From: Neonectria sp. B-13 | Lineage: Eukaryota; Ascomycota; Sordariomycetes; Hypocreales; Nectriaceae | Reading direction: 5' to 3' | Length of the DNA stretch: 64,000 bases | Assembly: GCA_002682825.1 (NCBI GenBank) | Contig: NOKP01000022.1 | Span: 62,001 to 126,000, forward strand | In this document: positions 46,900 through 58,509 of the stretch, one piece after another | How positions within the stretch are numbered: position 1 is the stretch's first letter | Layout: every line of letters starts with the position of its first letter | Notes under the pieces: model-generated | Database searches by the model: none | Seen by the model: the letters and a program-made list of their open reading frames with translations, nothing else | Told to the model about the DNA's origin: nothing | Program-made: the position numbers and the translations under genes

Positions 46900-48899
46900 A
46901 TGGCTCATCGAGTCGCCTATGAGCCCTTGCGCCCTCGTGAAATAAGGCTTTTGCACCTGCAGCCTGGAGAGGAGGAAATACACATCATCCTAGAACCCGT
47001 CTCTCTCAGTGATATTCCGGAATACGAGGCGATATCATACTGCTGGGGTGAGCCAACTGATACTCAGACTGTGTTCTGTGGAGATGCGTCGCTTCAGGTC
47101 ACAAACAGCCTCTTCACGGCGTTGAAACGGCTGAGATTACCCGATCGGCCACGAACTTTGTGGGCTGATGCAGTTTGCATAAATCAGAATGACATTCCCG
47201 AGAGAATTGAACAAGTCCAGTTGATGAACGAGATCTACTCGAGGCCCAGCTGCGTTCTCATCTGGCTCGGCGATGACATGACTGGCCTGGAAGGAATTGA
47301 GGCTTCCATCAAGGATGCTTTGGCCCTTTTGCCGCCCGAGACTCTCGATAGTGATGTTCTCAGAGAAAGTTCACAGGTGATGTTTCGAGAGGCTTCAGTA
47401 AGTGCATCTATTCTTGAATACCAGCCGGTTTATCTGTAGATAAAGGTCTGACTCGTCGATTATTAGAGACTCCGTAAAGAAGGAAAACCCAATTTTAACG
47501 ACCACAACTGGACGCCCATCAATAATCTCTTCTGCCGCCCTTGGTTTGAACGTAAATGGATTATCCAAGAGGTTGTAATGGCTGGTGATAATGTTCCTCG
47601 ACTCATGCTCTGCGGTGAGCTTCAGTTGTCTTGGGAAGATCTGGCTAGTGTGGCCTACCGGATTTCGGCTTACGGCCTCCTGACCTCTATTTCGGGGCAG
47701 TCAGTGAGTAAGTATTTCAACACAAGTCTATTGATATGCCATGGGGATAGTTAACTGACAAACCCGTAGTCAACTCAGTGGCGCCCTGCATGCTGTCGTT
47801 CTTTACCGACGGGGGCAGACCCATGCGCATGCTTGGCAATGCAACGATGATCATGATGATTAAGCACTACGCTTCACAGGGGAACTTGCTGGACTGCATC
47901 GTTGCGGCGACTGCTTTCAAATGCTCGGATCCGAGAGACCATGTTTATGCACTTCTGACTCTGCCCCCGTTCGACGGCGGCCAGGGGCCCGATTACAACC
48001 TTCCTACCGAGGAGGTGATCAAGCAGTTCGCCCGCAAAACCCTCGAGGGCGATCAAAACCTGAAGACACTAGCTCTTGCCCCCCACGGCCACCTGGTAGC
48101 TGAGGGGATTCCTGTGGCCAGGCTTAATCTTCCATCGTGGGTGCCAGATTTGACTTCTCAAGGGTCATACAACCCACTGGTGTCGTACACCATCCGGGCA
48201 CAGCTTTTCTTTGCCGGAGGTTCTCTGAAGCAACCAATCAGGATTTCGAAAGAAGGAGCCTTGCTGCATCTGAAGGGCAGGCTCGTGGACACGGTCAAGG
48301 CAATGGCTAGCTGCCTTCACGACGTCGCCTTCCCCTCAGAAGCCGACATCGCACCCAGACAGGGAGTACCAAACAGGATAAAGATGTGGATGCGAAATTG
48401 GATTCAAGAGTGCCGCGATGTTGCTGCTGGCGGGGACTTCACAAGTATGCTTCCGGCAAGGAGACCAGTCTTTGCCCGAGCCATGATGTGTGAGACGATG
48501 GGAATGCGTGATCCCGTCCCTGAAGAGGTCGTCTCCGCCGCTTCGGTCTACATGGACTACATCTGTGCCTATTTCACGAAGAAATTCTCCCCGGATGAGC
48601 TTGCACCCATTCGGGAGACACTATTAACTCATGGCCCAATGGTTGAGCAGTCACTGATGACCATGGCTAGCAGCCGGCGATTCTGTACTACTGAGCACGA
48701 TCGGTTTGGGCAGGTTCGAAAAGAAGCAGTGGCTGGGGACTTGTTTTGTGTCATATCGGGTGCTGAGGTTCCGTACCTTCTTCGCCCAACAGGGAGGGGG
48801 ACCTACACGCTGATCGGGGAAGCGTATCTACTTGGTGTCATGAATGGCGAGACACTGTCTGACGACCAGTATGAAGAGGTTGATATTTGTCTTGAGTGA
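46900..48899 (+). CDS. HET-domain protein (heterokaryon incompatibility type)
   Basis: 622 residues from exons 46900-47397, 47467-47707 and 47770-48899 (introns 69 and 62 nt). HET marks are EYEAISYCWGEP near residue 48, RTLWADAVCINQND near 90 and CRPWFERKWIIQEVVMAG near 190, formed in exon 2. The long C-terminal part has the usual HET-associated features: KCSDPRDHVYALL, LPSWVPDLT and a terminal beta-rich LFCVISGAEVPYLLRP...LIGEAYLLGVMNGE motif. The gene is intact. It lies tail to tail with a dead paralog, with the 3' ends about 60 bp apart. It is predicted to trigger regulated cell death on non-self recognition. Confidence 0.9.
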
Positions 48900-48959
48900 A
48901 CATTGAATTCAATTTGCATTGTAAGACAGATGCTTGGACAGAGCATTATGATATGACGA

Positions 48960-50247
48960 GTGTTTCGCCTCTCAACTTTCCCCCCAATGCAATCTTCCAT
49001 TACCTCGCCATGCATTACTCCGTTTACGTATAACTCTCCAACAATATTGAATGCCTGGTTTTCTTGTATCCGCAAAACAAAGGGATCTGGAACTCCAGGC
49101 AGGACGCAACATCGATCTCCTAACCGTGTGAGATGCGGCACCAAGCTCAGACGACCTGAGACTCTTTGTTGTAGTCAGGCTCTACGATAAGCTTGCCGTC
49201 CGGTCGCAAAGCCAGTGATGACCCGAGAAACGCGAAGATGTGGTCTCGCTTGTCAGTTGCTCGCATGCCGCTCGCCGCAAGAATAATATCGACGAACAGT
49301 GGGCACATCCCTTCCGCCCTTTTCGACCGAGCCTGCGTGAGGGGAAGATTTGTTCTCCAGGTCGTTGAGTTATTGTAGTTACACTGGATGTCTCTATACA
49401 CGTCGGTGATGCGAAGAACGTCGGTGTTGTCTGTGAGTCTCGCTATGTTCTCGCGAGATACCAGCCAAAGGGCCAATTCGATCATTTGGGCGAAGTCTGT
49501 GGTGTGTCGACCCCAGCGCATGGTGCACGACTTAGCAAGGCCAGCTTCGCTGATCACCCATAGTCTTTCAAACCAGCGTAACTGAAGCAGATCCTGTACC
49601 TTTTACCATCTCGACGGGTCGGTGCAGATGGGATAAGGCTCGACAAGTGTCGGAACTTCGTGCTTGGTTCCAAATTAAGAGACCTGACGGTCCAAATAAT
49701 CATTCGTGGATTTGATCAAATCGAAACAATCTTCCGCGATTCCATTTGAGTCGTGATCGAGCCACACCATAACTTCCTTGGCGCCATCGAAGATGCTTCC
49801 GATTTTCTTGATCTGGTGGCTCTTCTCGTCGTTGTTGCGTTGATTGATGCAAATAGCATCCATCCAAAAGCGTTGCGGGACTACAGGATCTCTGAGAGCT
49901 CGAAGAACATTGCCGGCATTGGCGGTGACGTAGATTCTCCGGCCATGACAAAGTATTTCGGTGGGGTTCGACGGGTCACCCCAGATATATGAAATGGCGG
50001 TGTAGCTGTTCTCGATTTGATTCGAGTCCGTAATGTCGAGATCGCATGAGAGGGCGTCTCCGTTGACTCCGGGATGCAGTGTAAGGATTCGGGTGTACTC
50101 AGGGCTTGGTAGTGGAGAGCATATGTATGCTTGTGTGTCTTTTTGAGTCTTAACGCCTCGACGAGCACTGAACAGCCTGGCGGGGTTGAACAATCTAAAA
50201 GGGCTGAACTTCGTCAGAGAATTGAAGAAAATGAGAGAATCAACCAT
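48960..50247 (-). pseudogene. HET-domain gene relic (two stops and an internal deletion)
   Basis: Reads from ATG 50247 with SYTAISYIWGDPSNPTEI, RFWMDAICINQRNNDEKSHQ and VMVWLDHDSNG. In-frame TAA codons follow at 49677-49675 and 49605-49603. Between and after them the same frame keeps HET homology: CTDPSRW, KVQDLLQLRWFERLWVISEAG and KRDHIFAFLGSSLALRPDGK. After VEPDYNKESQVV it stops. The sequence then jumps, in another frame, to the family's extreme C-terminus (GDRCCVLPGVPDPFVLR, IVGELYVNGVMHGE). About 200 or more residues expected between these points are missing at about 49145. The gene is non-functional by three independent lesions. Confidence 0.87.
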
Positions 50248-50906
50248 TATGAGATGTTTGTTTAGTTGTGGCTGTGTAGTTCAGCGTGACTCCTACACAT
50301 GATCCATTGACTTCGTTGACTGAGAACGGCGACAGCCTTCTTATTTATTTTGACCAAGAGTGAGAAGGCAGAGCTTCTCGTAGGAAGCAGGTTCTATCTC
50401 TCGAATGGTAGGTGGCGCTTAGGCGTGCTGGTAGCATTCTTCCCTTTCGTGTACTGGAAATGGTGTGATAAATGGTCAAGAGATATGCGGCCTGTTGGCG
50501 CTTGTTGAAAGGGATCAATGCAGATTATTTCTACTTTCAAGCCAGATGCCTATCAAACCTGGAAGAGTTACCTACTAACCGCGTAGGGTTGCACCCCAGG
50601 TGCTGCCTGAACCTGCGAGCGGTCCCGACAGAACGGAGGGCGCTTAAAAATGCTCCTAAATATAACCCATTTCTTCAAAAACTGGCTGACCCCCTGCACA
50701 AGAAGAGGGGTCAGGCTGAGCGCAGTCCTCCCACTCCATTTACCTTCTATCGTCAAGACCTTTCGTCTCTCAAGCTGAACTGGAGTTTCTTCCTTCCATT
50801 TTATACAATCCTCACCTGAATGCCATCTTCCTTCAGCCACGACAGACACAGACCCGCGGGTGAGACATCGTTGATCAAGCTTGCCTTCCGCACGTTGTAG
50901 GTCAAA
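50248..50906. other. Intergenic between HET relic and NLR gene
   Basis: Upstream space of two divergent genes. The frames inside are unconvincing. The last 100 bp would be the 5' UTR of the NLR gene, whose initiator lies at 50907. Confidence 0.45.
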
Positions 50907-53900
50907 ATGGTTAGTTTATGTAACACCCTGCGCCATGCATCCTGATAGCTATCGCTAACCACAAGGCATAATTCACAGTTCTCGAAAAAGAACCGACGGA
51001 ATAACGCGGACTTGTCTGCGGACAATACCTCGGAGAGCCAGAAATCGACAAGCTCGAGGCTGTTCTCTTTTCCAAGGAGGGCCAAGACCTCCCCTAAGAC
51101 GCCAATTCCCGTCGACAATGGCTTAAACAACCCGAGAGGCCCTCTTGGCCTCACCTTACTGCACTCTCCGTCAGAACCACAGATCGATCTCATATTCGTT
51201 CATGGCCTGGGCGGATGCTCAAGGAAAACCTGGTGCAAAGACTCCCATTACTGGCCACAGGACTGGCTGCCAAAAGAGCCAATGTTCAAGAACGTGCGGA
51301 TTCTCAGTTACGGATACGACTCGGATTATATGAAAGGCAAGGAAAACTGTTTGAATATCCATCATATCGGCAAATCGTTCCTTGGGGATCTCAGCACATC
51401 CCCATACCTTGTCGGCTCTAAGACACGCATTGTTGCCATTGGACATAGCATGGGAGGCTTGGTGGTTAAAAAGGCGTACATTTTGGCGAAGCAAGATGCC
51501 GCGCACAAGGCTTTGGCCGACCGATTTGCTGCCATATATTTCCTTGCCACGCCGCATCGAGGTGCCGACTCGGCCAAGCTTCTTAGCAACATCTTGAAAG
51601 TTGCCTACGATAGAGCGTATGTTGCTGATCTAGGGCGCAACTCAGCAGCTACCCAAATCATCAACGACGAATTCCGGCACTTCTCGGCAAGCCTGGAGCT
51701 TCGATCGTTCTATGAGACGCAGAACATGAAGCACTTTAGCTCTCCTATTGTTGATCCCGAGTCGGCAATCCTCGGGTACCCTGGAGAGAAGCAGATGCCC
51801 ATGAATGCCGATCATCGCACCATATGCAAGTTTGCGACACAGCTCGATGCCAACTACGTTATCCTGCGGAACGCACTTGCTTTCACAGTTGGCGACATCA
51901 CCGAAAGAATTCCAGAATTGGAGCTGAAGAAAAGGCGCAACCAAGTGAGAGACCTCAAAAACTACTTGGGAGTCTTGGAGTTCTTTGACGACGATTTTCT
52001 CGTAATCAAAGAGGCAAGGTTGCGCGATTCTTGCCAGTGGATCTCTACCAAAAGCAGCTTCATTGAATGGAGAGATGGAGAATCAGGAAGCAACAAGATA
52101 CTCTGGATCAGCGGCAAACCAGCAACTGGCAAATCTGTTCTCGCGGGTTATGCTGTCGACAACCTGCAAGGAGCAAGTCAAACCTGCAGCTATTTCTTTT
52201 TCAAACATGGAGACAAGTCAAAGTCTGAACTGGGTGCCTGCCTACGGTCCTTGGCCTTTCAGATGGCTAGTTCCGACAACGAAGCACGAGATGCCATCCT
52301 CAGCTTGCAGGCTGACGGTACTCGATTGGAAGCGCTTGATGAACGCACCCTATGGCGAGTCTTGTTCCTACGTGGTATTCTCCAAACCACAACTCAGCAT
52401 TTCTGGGTTATCGATGGTCTCGACGAATGTTCGAATTCTTCAACGGTTTTTGATGCCATTTTAGCCAGCATTGGCAAATCAGTACCTCTACGCATCCTCA
52501 TCACGAGCCGAGATACGGTCGACCTGAACCAAGGATTCTCGGAGCTTCAATCGAACATGTTGCAGTCCATAGCAATTTCGGCGTCCGATACACTTTCAGA
52601 TCTCAAGCTCTTGGTTGAAAGAAAGGCCGAAGCCCTCGCTGTCGTAGGGCAGGAGGACCGAGCAGTGCTCGTAGAGACAATACTAAGTAAATCCAAAGGG
52701 TCTTTCCTCTGGACAATTCTGGTGCTTAAGGAGCTACGAAACTGCCACAGCAAGAAAGAGATTCACCAAATCCTCGCAGAGGTACCGAGAGGCATGGAAC
52801 CTCTGTACAAACGAACATTAGACTCGATGTCACGGTCCGTGAGAGGAAAGGAGCTCGCCAAAGCTGTTTTGATGTGGTCAGTTTGTTCAGTTCGTCCAAT
52901 GACAGCCAGTGAGCTCAATGGTGCCCTCAACATAGACATCGAAGACGAATTTCCCAACTTGAAGGAGAGCATTGCGACGCTATGTGGTGAGTTTGTGGTT
53001 TTGGATAAGTCTGGGAGGTTTCAAATGGTTCATGAAACCGCCAGAGAATTCCTTTTAAACGACACTCTCGAATCAGATTTCGCCGTCGACTGGAAAAAGT
53101 CTCATACGCGAATGGCAGAAACCTGCCTTCGATATCTAGTCGGAGACGAGATGAAACCTCCGCGTACCAGTCAACCCCGTTCCTCAGCAACCGCGCGCAA
53201 GAAAAGAGCAGACTTCTCTATCTACGCATGCACTGCGTATTCATACCATCTCTCCATGGCGGATTCTCTAGCTCCAGGGCTGTTCCAGACTGTTGAGAAA
53301 TTCCTCAAGTCAAACATCCTGACCTGGATTGAAACAATTGCCGACACTCAGGATTTAAGTCAACTTATCCGCACCTCCAAAGATCTCAGTGTCTACCTCA
53401 ATGCGTGTTTCCTTCAACAATCGCCTTTTGAACATAGGATACTCGAACTTCGACAATGGACAACGGATCTTATTCGCATTGCGGCCAAGTTTTCAAGTGC
53501 TCTCATAGCATCACCGTCTGCAATTCACACTCTGATACCCCCGCTGTGTCCTACTAGCTCCCTGGTGTACAGCACCGGCAACCGAAATCGAAAGCTTACC
53601 GTGATTGGAGCCTTGAGAGAGAAATGGGATGATAAGGTCTCGTGCATCAATTTCCGTGAAGCCTACGTGACCGCACTGTCTTATGGAGATGAATTCTTCG
53701 CGATCAGTCTCTCAACAGGGGGGGGCGTCGTGCTGTACCACACAATGTCTCACCAGGAGTATAAAGTCCTGGACCACGGGGAATGGGTCTCTTTGATAAG
53801 ATTTAAGACCAATACAGACCTCCTAGCTACTTGTGGTTCCCAGAGAACAAAAGTTTGGGATATCAGGAGTGGCAACGCCTTATACAGCCTCGAGAGCCCT

Positions 53901-55739
53901 AAGAATCCGCTTGATATGGACTTCGATGACCATATGCTCCTCGTCGCAAGCAAAGAAAATTATGTTCAATACTGGGATCTTGACAACGACGCATTGCCGC
54001 AGCCGTTGAGACCATGGGGCAATTCGCCAAAGCCGAGTATTAAGCCGCCGCGTCAATGCCCTGCTGCACTCGCAATTTCCGTCAGCCACAAGATGCTCGC
54101 CGTCGCATATGTTGGACTGCCCATAACGCTATGGGATCTCAAGGAAGACGACTACTATGGCAGCTGCGGGATAAAGCTTTCCAGCGGAAAGACTAGCATG
54201 TCGTCCCGCGTTGTGGCTCTTGCTTTTAACCCAAATCCAGACATACAATTGCTGGTTGCGGCATACCAAGATGGCAATCTTGCTCTGCTGGATCCTTTTG
54301 ATGACCGACAGCTAAAATGCATTCGCGTCAATTGCATGGCGCTCGCCGTAAGCTCCAACGGTCGCTTCTTGGCAACAACAGGAACCGTGCGCGGGACGAT
54401 CTACATCTATGAGTTTGAGACTTTGAAGCTGCTGTACAGGGTTGGCTCAGCCAGTGGATCGATACAGAAGCTCTGTTTCAGCAGGGATAGCTTTCGCATT
54501 GTCGACGTACGCCACTACCAATGCTCCGTTTGGGAGCCCATCTTTCTACGAGATTCCAACCATTTCATAATGAGTGACAACAACGAGACTGCTTTGGAGC
54601 CCGTCGCGAATACTGTCTCTTTAAAACCTTCAGGGAAAATCACCGTTATGGTGGCCCATCCCACGGCAGAACTCATATTTTGCGGGAAGGACAACGGAAT
54701 GGTCTCCGTACACTGCCGGAAGACGGCAACATGCCTGCACACGCTTTACACTCACAAGTCGTCAGTCCGTCTTCTATTGTGGTGCAAACAGAGAGACGCC
54801 TTGCTGAGTGTCGACTCCGGGAACAATATCTTCATGCACAAGATCCAGATTTCTCCAGGTGAGAGTTGGTTGGTTAATGCAGAGATGCTGTTTCAGTTCA
54901 AATTGGAATTTGAACAATGTTCTATCGTTTCCGTTTTTGTCGCAGAAGCGGCGGGGAAATTTGTAGTCTCGACTTTTCAGTCGGACCACATGTTTACCTT
55001 AGACGGTATACATGAGAGAGACCAGGCATACGAAGGTTTGCGAGTCACTCGAAAGTGGAATCTCCACCCGATATCTTCTCTGCACTTGGTCTGTGTCGAT
55101 CACGTCGAAGCCCGCATCTATTGTTCAACAGACTGGTCGGAAATTAGAGCATTCTCTCTTTCCATGGACTGTGGGGGACTATGGCTCAAAAGCTCAATAT
55201 TCTATTCATTCGGCCAGGAGCAAAGACTCTTAGTCGAGTTCTCGGAAGAACTTGGCCATGCCACAACGAAAAGTCTTGTGATATTTGACGCGAGTAACGT
55301 GGTCATTGAAAATGACGATCGCAGCTCCAAGCAGGATGAACAAACCCATATAACCGCCTCAACAAGTCAAGTTGCTACCGAAGAGGACAAGGATATCACG
55401 GCAATGTCCTCAAGTCTCGTTATTTACCGACGCATGATCTTGACAGACAACGTCGCCCATGTTATCGGCATCAGCGACTCGGGAAAGCTGATCTTCCTCA
55501 GCCATTCTTCTTGGGTGTGTTCGGTTGATCTTGGACAGGGTGAAGATGAGGTCTGCCATGGCCCTGTTGCTTCCGCAAGCGGATATGTGAGACACTTTTT
55601 TGTTCCAAATGACTGGCTCTCCGGTGGCAGCGCCACCGTGTGTACCTTGGTGCAGGGTGACGTGGTGTTTGCTCGAAATGGCGACTTGACGGTTTTTCAG
55701 GATTGTTTCAAGCACGCTGAGAAAGTTAGTGCCGAATAA
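50907..55739 (+). CDS. NLR/STAND protein: SesB-like esterase - NACHT - beta-propeller-like
   Basis: A predicted 1587-residue fungal NLR. The long frame has no usable ATG before the esterase motif, and an in-frame read must come from upstream. ATG at 50907-50909 followed at once by a GTTAGT donor, a CGCTAACC branch and a TTCACAG acceptor (intron 50910-50978) joins M to FSKKNRRNNADLS in frame. Residues about 65-280 form an alpha/beta-hydrolase of the SesB/DUF676 type (DLIFVHGLGGCSRKTWC, GHSMGGLVVKKA, LATPHRGAD). Residues about 340-700 are NACHT: Walker A WISGKPATGKSVLAGY, Walker B FWVIDGLDECS, sensor-like RILITSRD and a winged-helix-like part MWSVCSVRPMTASEL. From about 880 on, weak WD-like blades appear (TKVWDIRSGNALYSL, NYVQYWDLDND, ITLWDLKEDD). 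It is predicted to sense a non-self ligand and drive lipase-dependent cell death. Confidence 0.88.
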
Positions 55740-56756
55740 ATACTCAGTACTTCTAGAGACAATAGACAACTTGGAGAAAAATAAAGCAGGATCATGATAT
55801 AATTATCTAAGCAGGTTTCCTATTGAATATTCTAGTACTTTCTTAAAGTGAATTAATTAACTCCTTCCTCCCTTGCCTCTTCTACCTATCCTTTCTTATT
55901 TACTTAATCTATCTGATTATACAATAACTTACTATCGCACATTATCACTGTTACCTACATTGCTCACTATAACATCCTAATCCACTTGATCATTAAACCA
56001 CAGGCCTTGGACCTACTCTAGACCCCTAGGTTAGACCCGACCGTTACAAGAACTATAAGTTATTTATAGTAATTATTATTAAACTTATTTTAGTAAGACT
56101 ACTTAGCTTTAAGCTTAGCCTTAAGAATTACTAGCAGTTAAGTGAGCTACCTTTAATACTGCTCTTACAAGGATGGCTGGGACTTTCGATGGAACTATGG
56201 ATTATTCCTTGTAATTAGCGACAGATATGAGGCCCGGTTGTGGGATGGAGCCGCACTGGGTTGGACACACCATATTGGCCTGCAACGCTTCAGTGCGCGT
56301 GGGAAGGCGAAGTTGGTCGACAATATTTGGTCTGCGCCTTCGTGTCTCTCGTGGCTCGACCAGGACAGTATTCGGATGGTGAAATGTTCATTATCAATGG
56401 AGCACAGGTGTTTCTGGAGCGACAGAAGACTTCGTCAATTCGAGAAGCCTCGCGAACAAGGTGATCAGAGAGAGAGCTGCGTGCCTCGCTGCCTCCTCAC
56501 CCCTCACTCTCTGCTCATGCGGCCGTGAGATATGCGATGTGGTGGGTCTGGCCAGCTCATTCTGTCCCCTGTCCTGAAAATCAAGAAGCACCAATCAAGT
56601 AGTTGCTTCTAGCGCCGGCCCCCTCAAGATAGGCACCGTCCATGATCACATAAAAGGCACGTCTTTGATCCTGTAGCATCGCAGTCTTCGTCCAAGAAAT
56701 AGCTCAAGCCGAGCTTCACACATATCTCCAACAATCCCTGAAGACAGCACGTTACC
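55740..56756. other. AT-rich region, then promoter of the deaminase gene
   Basis: 55750-56180 is strongly AT-rich, with TTATTATTAAACTTATTTTAG-like words and CTTAAGCTTAGCC patches, as in C-to-T-mutated fungal repeats. From about 56220 composition returns to normal. CACATAAAAGGC at 56646-56657 is a plausible TATA element about 100 bp before the deaminase ATG. No gene is supported. Confidence 0.5.
56646..56657 (+). promoter_or_regulatory. TATA-like element of the deaminase gene
   Basis: CACATAAAAGGC lies 100-111 bp upstream of the ATG at 56757, in the usual fungal position. Confidence 0.4.
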
Positions 56757-57335
56757 ATGAGTGTACAGCCATCGTATCCAACTTTCCCGGTGGGAAGTCA
56801 CGCAGACTTCATGGAATACGCCATGGAACAGGCGCGAAAGTCGCCACAGGCAGCCAACAAATTCTGCGTCGGCGCAGCGCTCGTCGACGGCGACACCGGC
56901 GAGGTCCTATCGACGGGATACTCGCTGGAGTGCAAGGGAGACATGGGAGCGACACACGCAGAGCATTGCTGCTTCATCAAGATTGCCGACAAGCATAACC
57001 TCCCAGAGGAGCGCATCGCCGAGGTTCTGCCCACCAACACGGTGCTTTACACAACCATGGAGCCATGCAACGATAGACTGAGTGGCAACATGACGTGCGT
57101 GACTAAAATTCTGCGACTCAAGAGTGCCATCAATACCGTATACGTGGGAATAAGGGAGCCTGGGACGTTTATCGCGAACAACAATGGCCAGGAGAGACTC
57201 GAGGCCAATGGTGTCAAGGTCGTGTATCCCGTGGAGCATTTGCGGGCAAAGATAACAGCGGTCTCCCTGGCCGGCCACGACCTTGGGGGAGCCCCAACTT
57301 CGTCTCAAGATGAGGCCATTGACTTGAAGATATGA
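56757..57335 (+). CDS. Cytidine/deoxycytidylate deaminase-fold protein (DRAP-deaminase-like)
   Basis: A single-exon 192-residue zinc hydrolase of the CDA superfamily, which deaminates cytosine- or pyrimidine-type substrates. Zinc ligands and the catalytic Glu are present: THAEHCC (His, Glu) and MEPCNDRLSGNMTC (two Cys). Flanking features are FCVGAALVDGDTGEVLSTGY at the start and INTVYVGIREPGTFIANN, a feature of fungal riboflavin-pathway deaminases (Rib2/DRAP type). It is closest in layout to the stand-alone deaminase rather than to bifunctional Rib2, since no pseudouridine synthase domain is present. Whether it serves riboflavin synthesis or pyrimidine salvage cannot be told. It is intact and flanked by an AT-rich block and relics. 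Confidence 0.86.
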   Translation: MSVQPSYPTFPVGSHADFMEYAMEQARKSPQAANKFCVGAALVDGDTGEVLSTGYSLECKGDMGATHAEHCCFIKIADKHNLPEERIAEVLPTNTVLYTTMEPCNDRLSGNMTCVTKILRLKSAINTVYVGIREPGTFIANNNGQERLEANGVKVVYPVEHLRAKITAVSLAGHDLGGAPTSSQDEAIDLKI

Positions 57336-58049
57336 GTACTACGATAAAGAATTAGACTAGTGTGTAATGATTAGCACCGAGTCTTGCAGCACAATGGCCC
57401 GCCCTGATAGAAGTATCGTACAAAAGCGTGCGCTCATTGACACAGAGGGTGCTAGAGAATCGCTAAAGAATTAGGGCTGCGGGAAGGGGGGGCTAAGAGC
57501 GGCTCGTCCCGCTCACCCGACGCCTCCTGAATCCGGATCAAAGAGCCCAGAGTATCATGGACCAGACTACAACGTTCTGTATGTAGCATGCGCCTCCAAG
57601 TAATCTGAAAATAGTATAGTACGCAACTTGGTCGTGTATCTAACGCAACCCTCTGTTGCCCAGGGCGCTCCTTACAGTACCACGCACTTGCTACAGACTC
57701 ACAGGGCATCATTGAGAACTTGGCCGAAGGTCGTTAGTAGCTAGTGCGTATCCAGAATTGCTCGCCAAACCGGGGTTCCAATTTGACAAGGATACCAGCA
57801 GCTAAGGTAGCCATCAATTCCTCATTCCCGTCATTGTGGGCTTTTTCTCACCATGTGATCCGTAACCACCCAGGAGGTCCGTCCTCTTCTCTTAACATGG
57901 TTCCATCAGCTTGAACTTGGGTGCTCATAGTTATAGTGCATCCTAGGCTTAGAAGATGAACTACAATGGTGCAGACGGCCTCGAATTCGGCGGAGGCAGT
58001 ACCAAGGTCGACCCCAGTGTCTTGAAATGCAGGTTGCAGTTGCCTCGAC
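57336..58049. other. Intergenic, possibly decayed 5' part of the kinase relic
   Basis: No clear gene. Fragments just before 58050 may belong to the fructosamine-kinase-like relic, but I could not identify its N-lobe. Minus frames at 57452-57712 and 57848-58144 lack motifs. Confidence 0.4.
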
Positions 58050-58509
58050 TGTCCCACGAGTATGAGACAGGCGCTGGACCTTGAGATCGAAAGAAGAGGG
58101 CCCAGCGATGAGCTTGATGTTCTCACTGTGGCTCTGTTTGACACGGTTATTCCGAGACTACTGGGACCCCTCGAGAGTGAAGGTCGATCAGTTGAGCCCT
58201 CGCTTATTCACGGAGACCTCTGGTACGCAAATGCCGGAATCGACGTGGCTACGGGACAGCTTCTCGTCTTCGATCCTGGCTGCTTCTTCGCGCACAACGA
58301 ATGTGAGATCCACAGAGTCTTTTCTTTTGTTAAGTACCTGACGCAAAAGTAGACGATTTGACACGCACGTATCAGCGCTCTTCCACGATAACGAGACTCT
58401 TCGAACACAGTAAGATAATGCTGACGATCCCCAGTGCAGTTACTGATATCTTTGACAGGGTCCTTGATGTCATGAGAGACTTGGTTCACAGGTACGGCCA
58501 TGATGAATG
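58050..58509 (+). pseudogene. Fructosamine/ketosamine-3-kinase-like relic
   Basis: Only the C-terminal lobe of an aminoglycoside-phosphotransferase-fold kinase remains. ALDLEIERRGPSDELDVLT is followed by the catalytic loop and metal site PSLIHGDLWYANAGIDV...LLVFDPGCFFAHNECE, strongly like fungal fructosamine-3-kinase relatives that repair glycated proteins. The frame stops at 58350 after KYLTQK. A short frame at 58468-58509 (VMRDLVHRYGHDE) looks like the original C-terminus, and the piece between is scrambled. The whole N-lobe is absent. Probably dead. Confidence 0.7.
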
